From the NCBI RefSeq assembly GCF_003217515.1, contig NZ_QJSX01000022.1, forward strand, positions 1 to 56,869: a DNA stretch of 56,869 nucleotides, in the 5' to 3' direction. The notes below the pieces were generated by a model. The model was not told the origin of the DNA. It saw nothing but the letters and a program-made list of their open reading frames with translations, and searched no databases. The stretch comes from Deinococcus yavapaiensis KR-236 (GTDB taxonomy: Bacteria > Deinococcota > Deinococci > Deinococcales > Deinococcaceae). How positions within the stretch are numbered: position 1 is the first letter of the stretch; each line of letters starts with the position of its first letter. This document shows, in pieces, positions 56,774 through 56,869 of this stretch. A program made the position numbers and the translations under genes.

Positions 56774-56869
56774 CAGCGGGCTTGAATGGGGGCTTTGCGG
56801 GCGCGGCCCCAGGCGATCACGCCGGCCAGTGCGGCCAGGACGAGGTTCATGGGCAGCATCATGCCTTCG
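56774..56869 (-). CDS. DoxX-family protein, C-terminal part (runs off the window)
   Basis: Last 31 codons: EGMMLPMNLVLAALAGVIAWGR, ending RKAPIQAR. This differs from the DoxX at 49718 by only a few residues and is near-identical at the DNA level. The rest is beyond the edge. It is the third doxX in the region, so gene amplification around the quinone-response genes is evident. Confidence 0.8.

Overview
The window looks like part of a secondary replicon (plasmid or megaplasmid) of a Deinococcus or close relative. The evidence is high GC with strong G/C third-codon bias, a close relative of the D. radiodurans RNA ligase DraRnl (32945-33979), genes whose -10 box sits about 6-7 nt before the start codon (50764, and probably 13386 and 52441), and a plasmid core of replication gene, iterons and ParA/ParB. 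The organism is inferred; no ribosomal or other marker gene is present.

Layout. 1-6.3 kb: a partial transposase, a giant Ig-like-repeat lipoprotein, a MerR/GyrI-type regulator and decayed copies of a small repeated module. 6.5-11.4 kb: a MoxR-type AAA+ ATPase coupled to a DUF2201-like VWA protein, a broken integrase and an FCP1-like phosphatase. 11.4-22 kb: the maintenance region, with an IS5 element, a double-GNAT acetyltransferase, a putative Rep followed by seven helically phased iterons, two paralogous winged-helix-like proteins flanking a 1.1-kb gene-free stretch, a dead IS6 copy and parAB. 22.3-23.7 kb: an IS5-family element whose 20-bp ends enclose both a transposase and a SUKH (SMI1/KNR4) gene. 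24-39 kb: accessory genes (TPR protein, response regulator, tyrosine recombinase, intact IS6, XRE/DUF2975 pair, RNA ligase, prophage-like debris, lipoproteins). 39-42.5 kb: a Sel1-repeat protein and an S41 protease homologue lacking its catalytic residues. 42.7-48.5 kb: two HEAT-like proteins (one SUKH-headed), then an ATP-grasp protein, a nucleotide kinase and a Thg1-like 3'-5' polymerase. 48.9-56.9 kb: a quinone/catechol stress and degradation region (FMN reductase, three DoxX proteins, MarR, CatE-like dioxygenase, TetR, small VOC protein, esterase, intradiol dioxygenase).

Two functional themes stand out. One is a dispersed nucleic-acid repair kit: Rnl5-type RNA ligase, P-loop kinase, Thg1-like polymerase, ATP-grasp enzyme, FCP1-like phosphatase, MoxR-VWA and HEAT/SUKH proteins, which could heal and reseal broken tRNAs. 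The other is a quinone-response region whose content parallels the Bacillus MhqR/YodB/CatR regulons. In it a shared MarR-type palindrome occurs upstream of three transcription units, lying inside the -35/-10 spacer at two of them, and a TetR gene has two identical-pattern palindromes in its divergent promoter region. Insertion sequences and their decayed relatives punctuate everything, so the present order is probably the product of several rearrangements.
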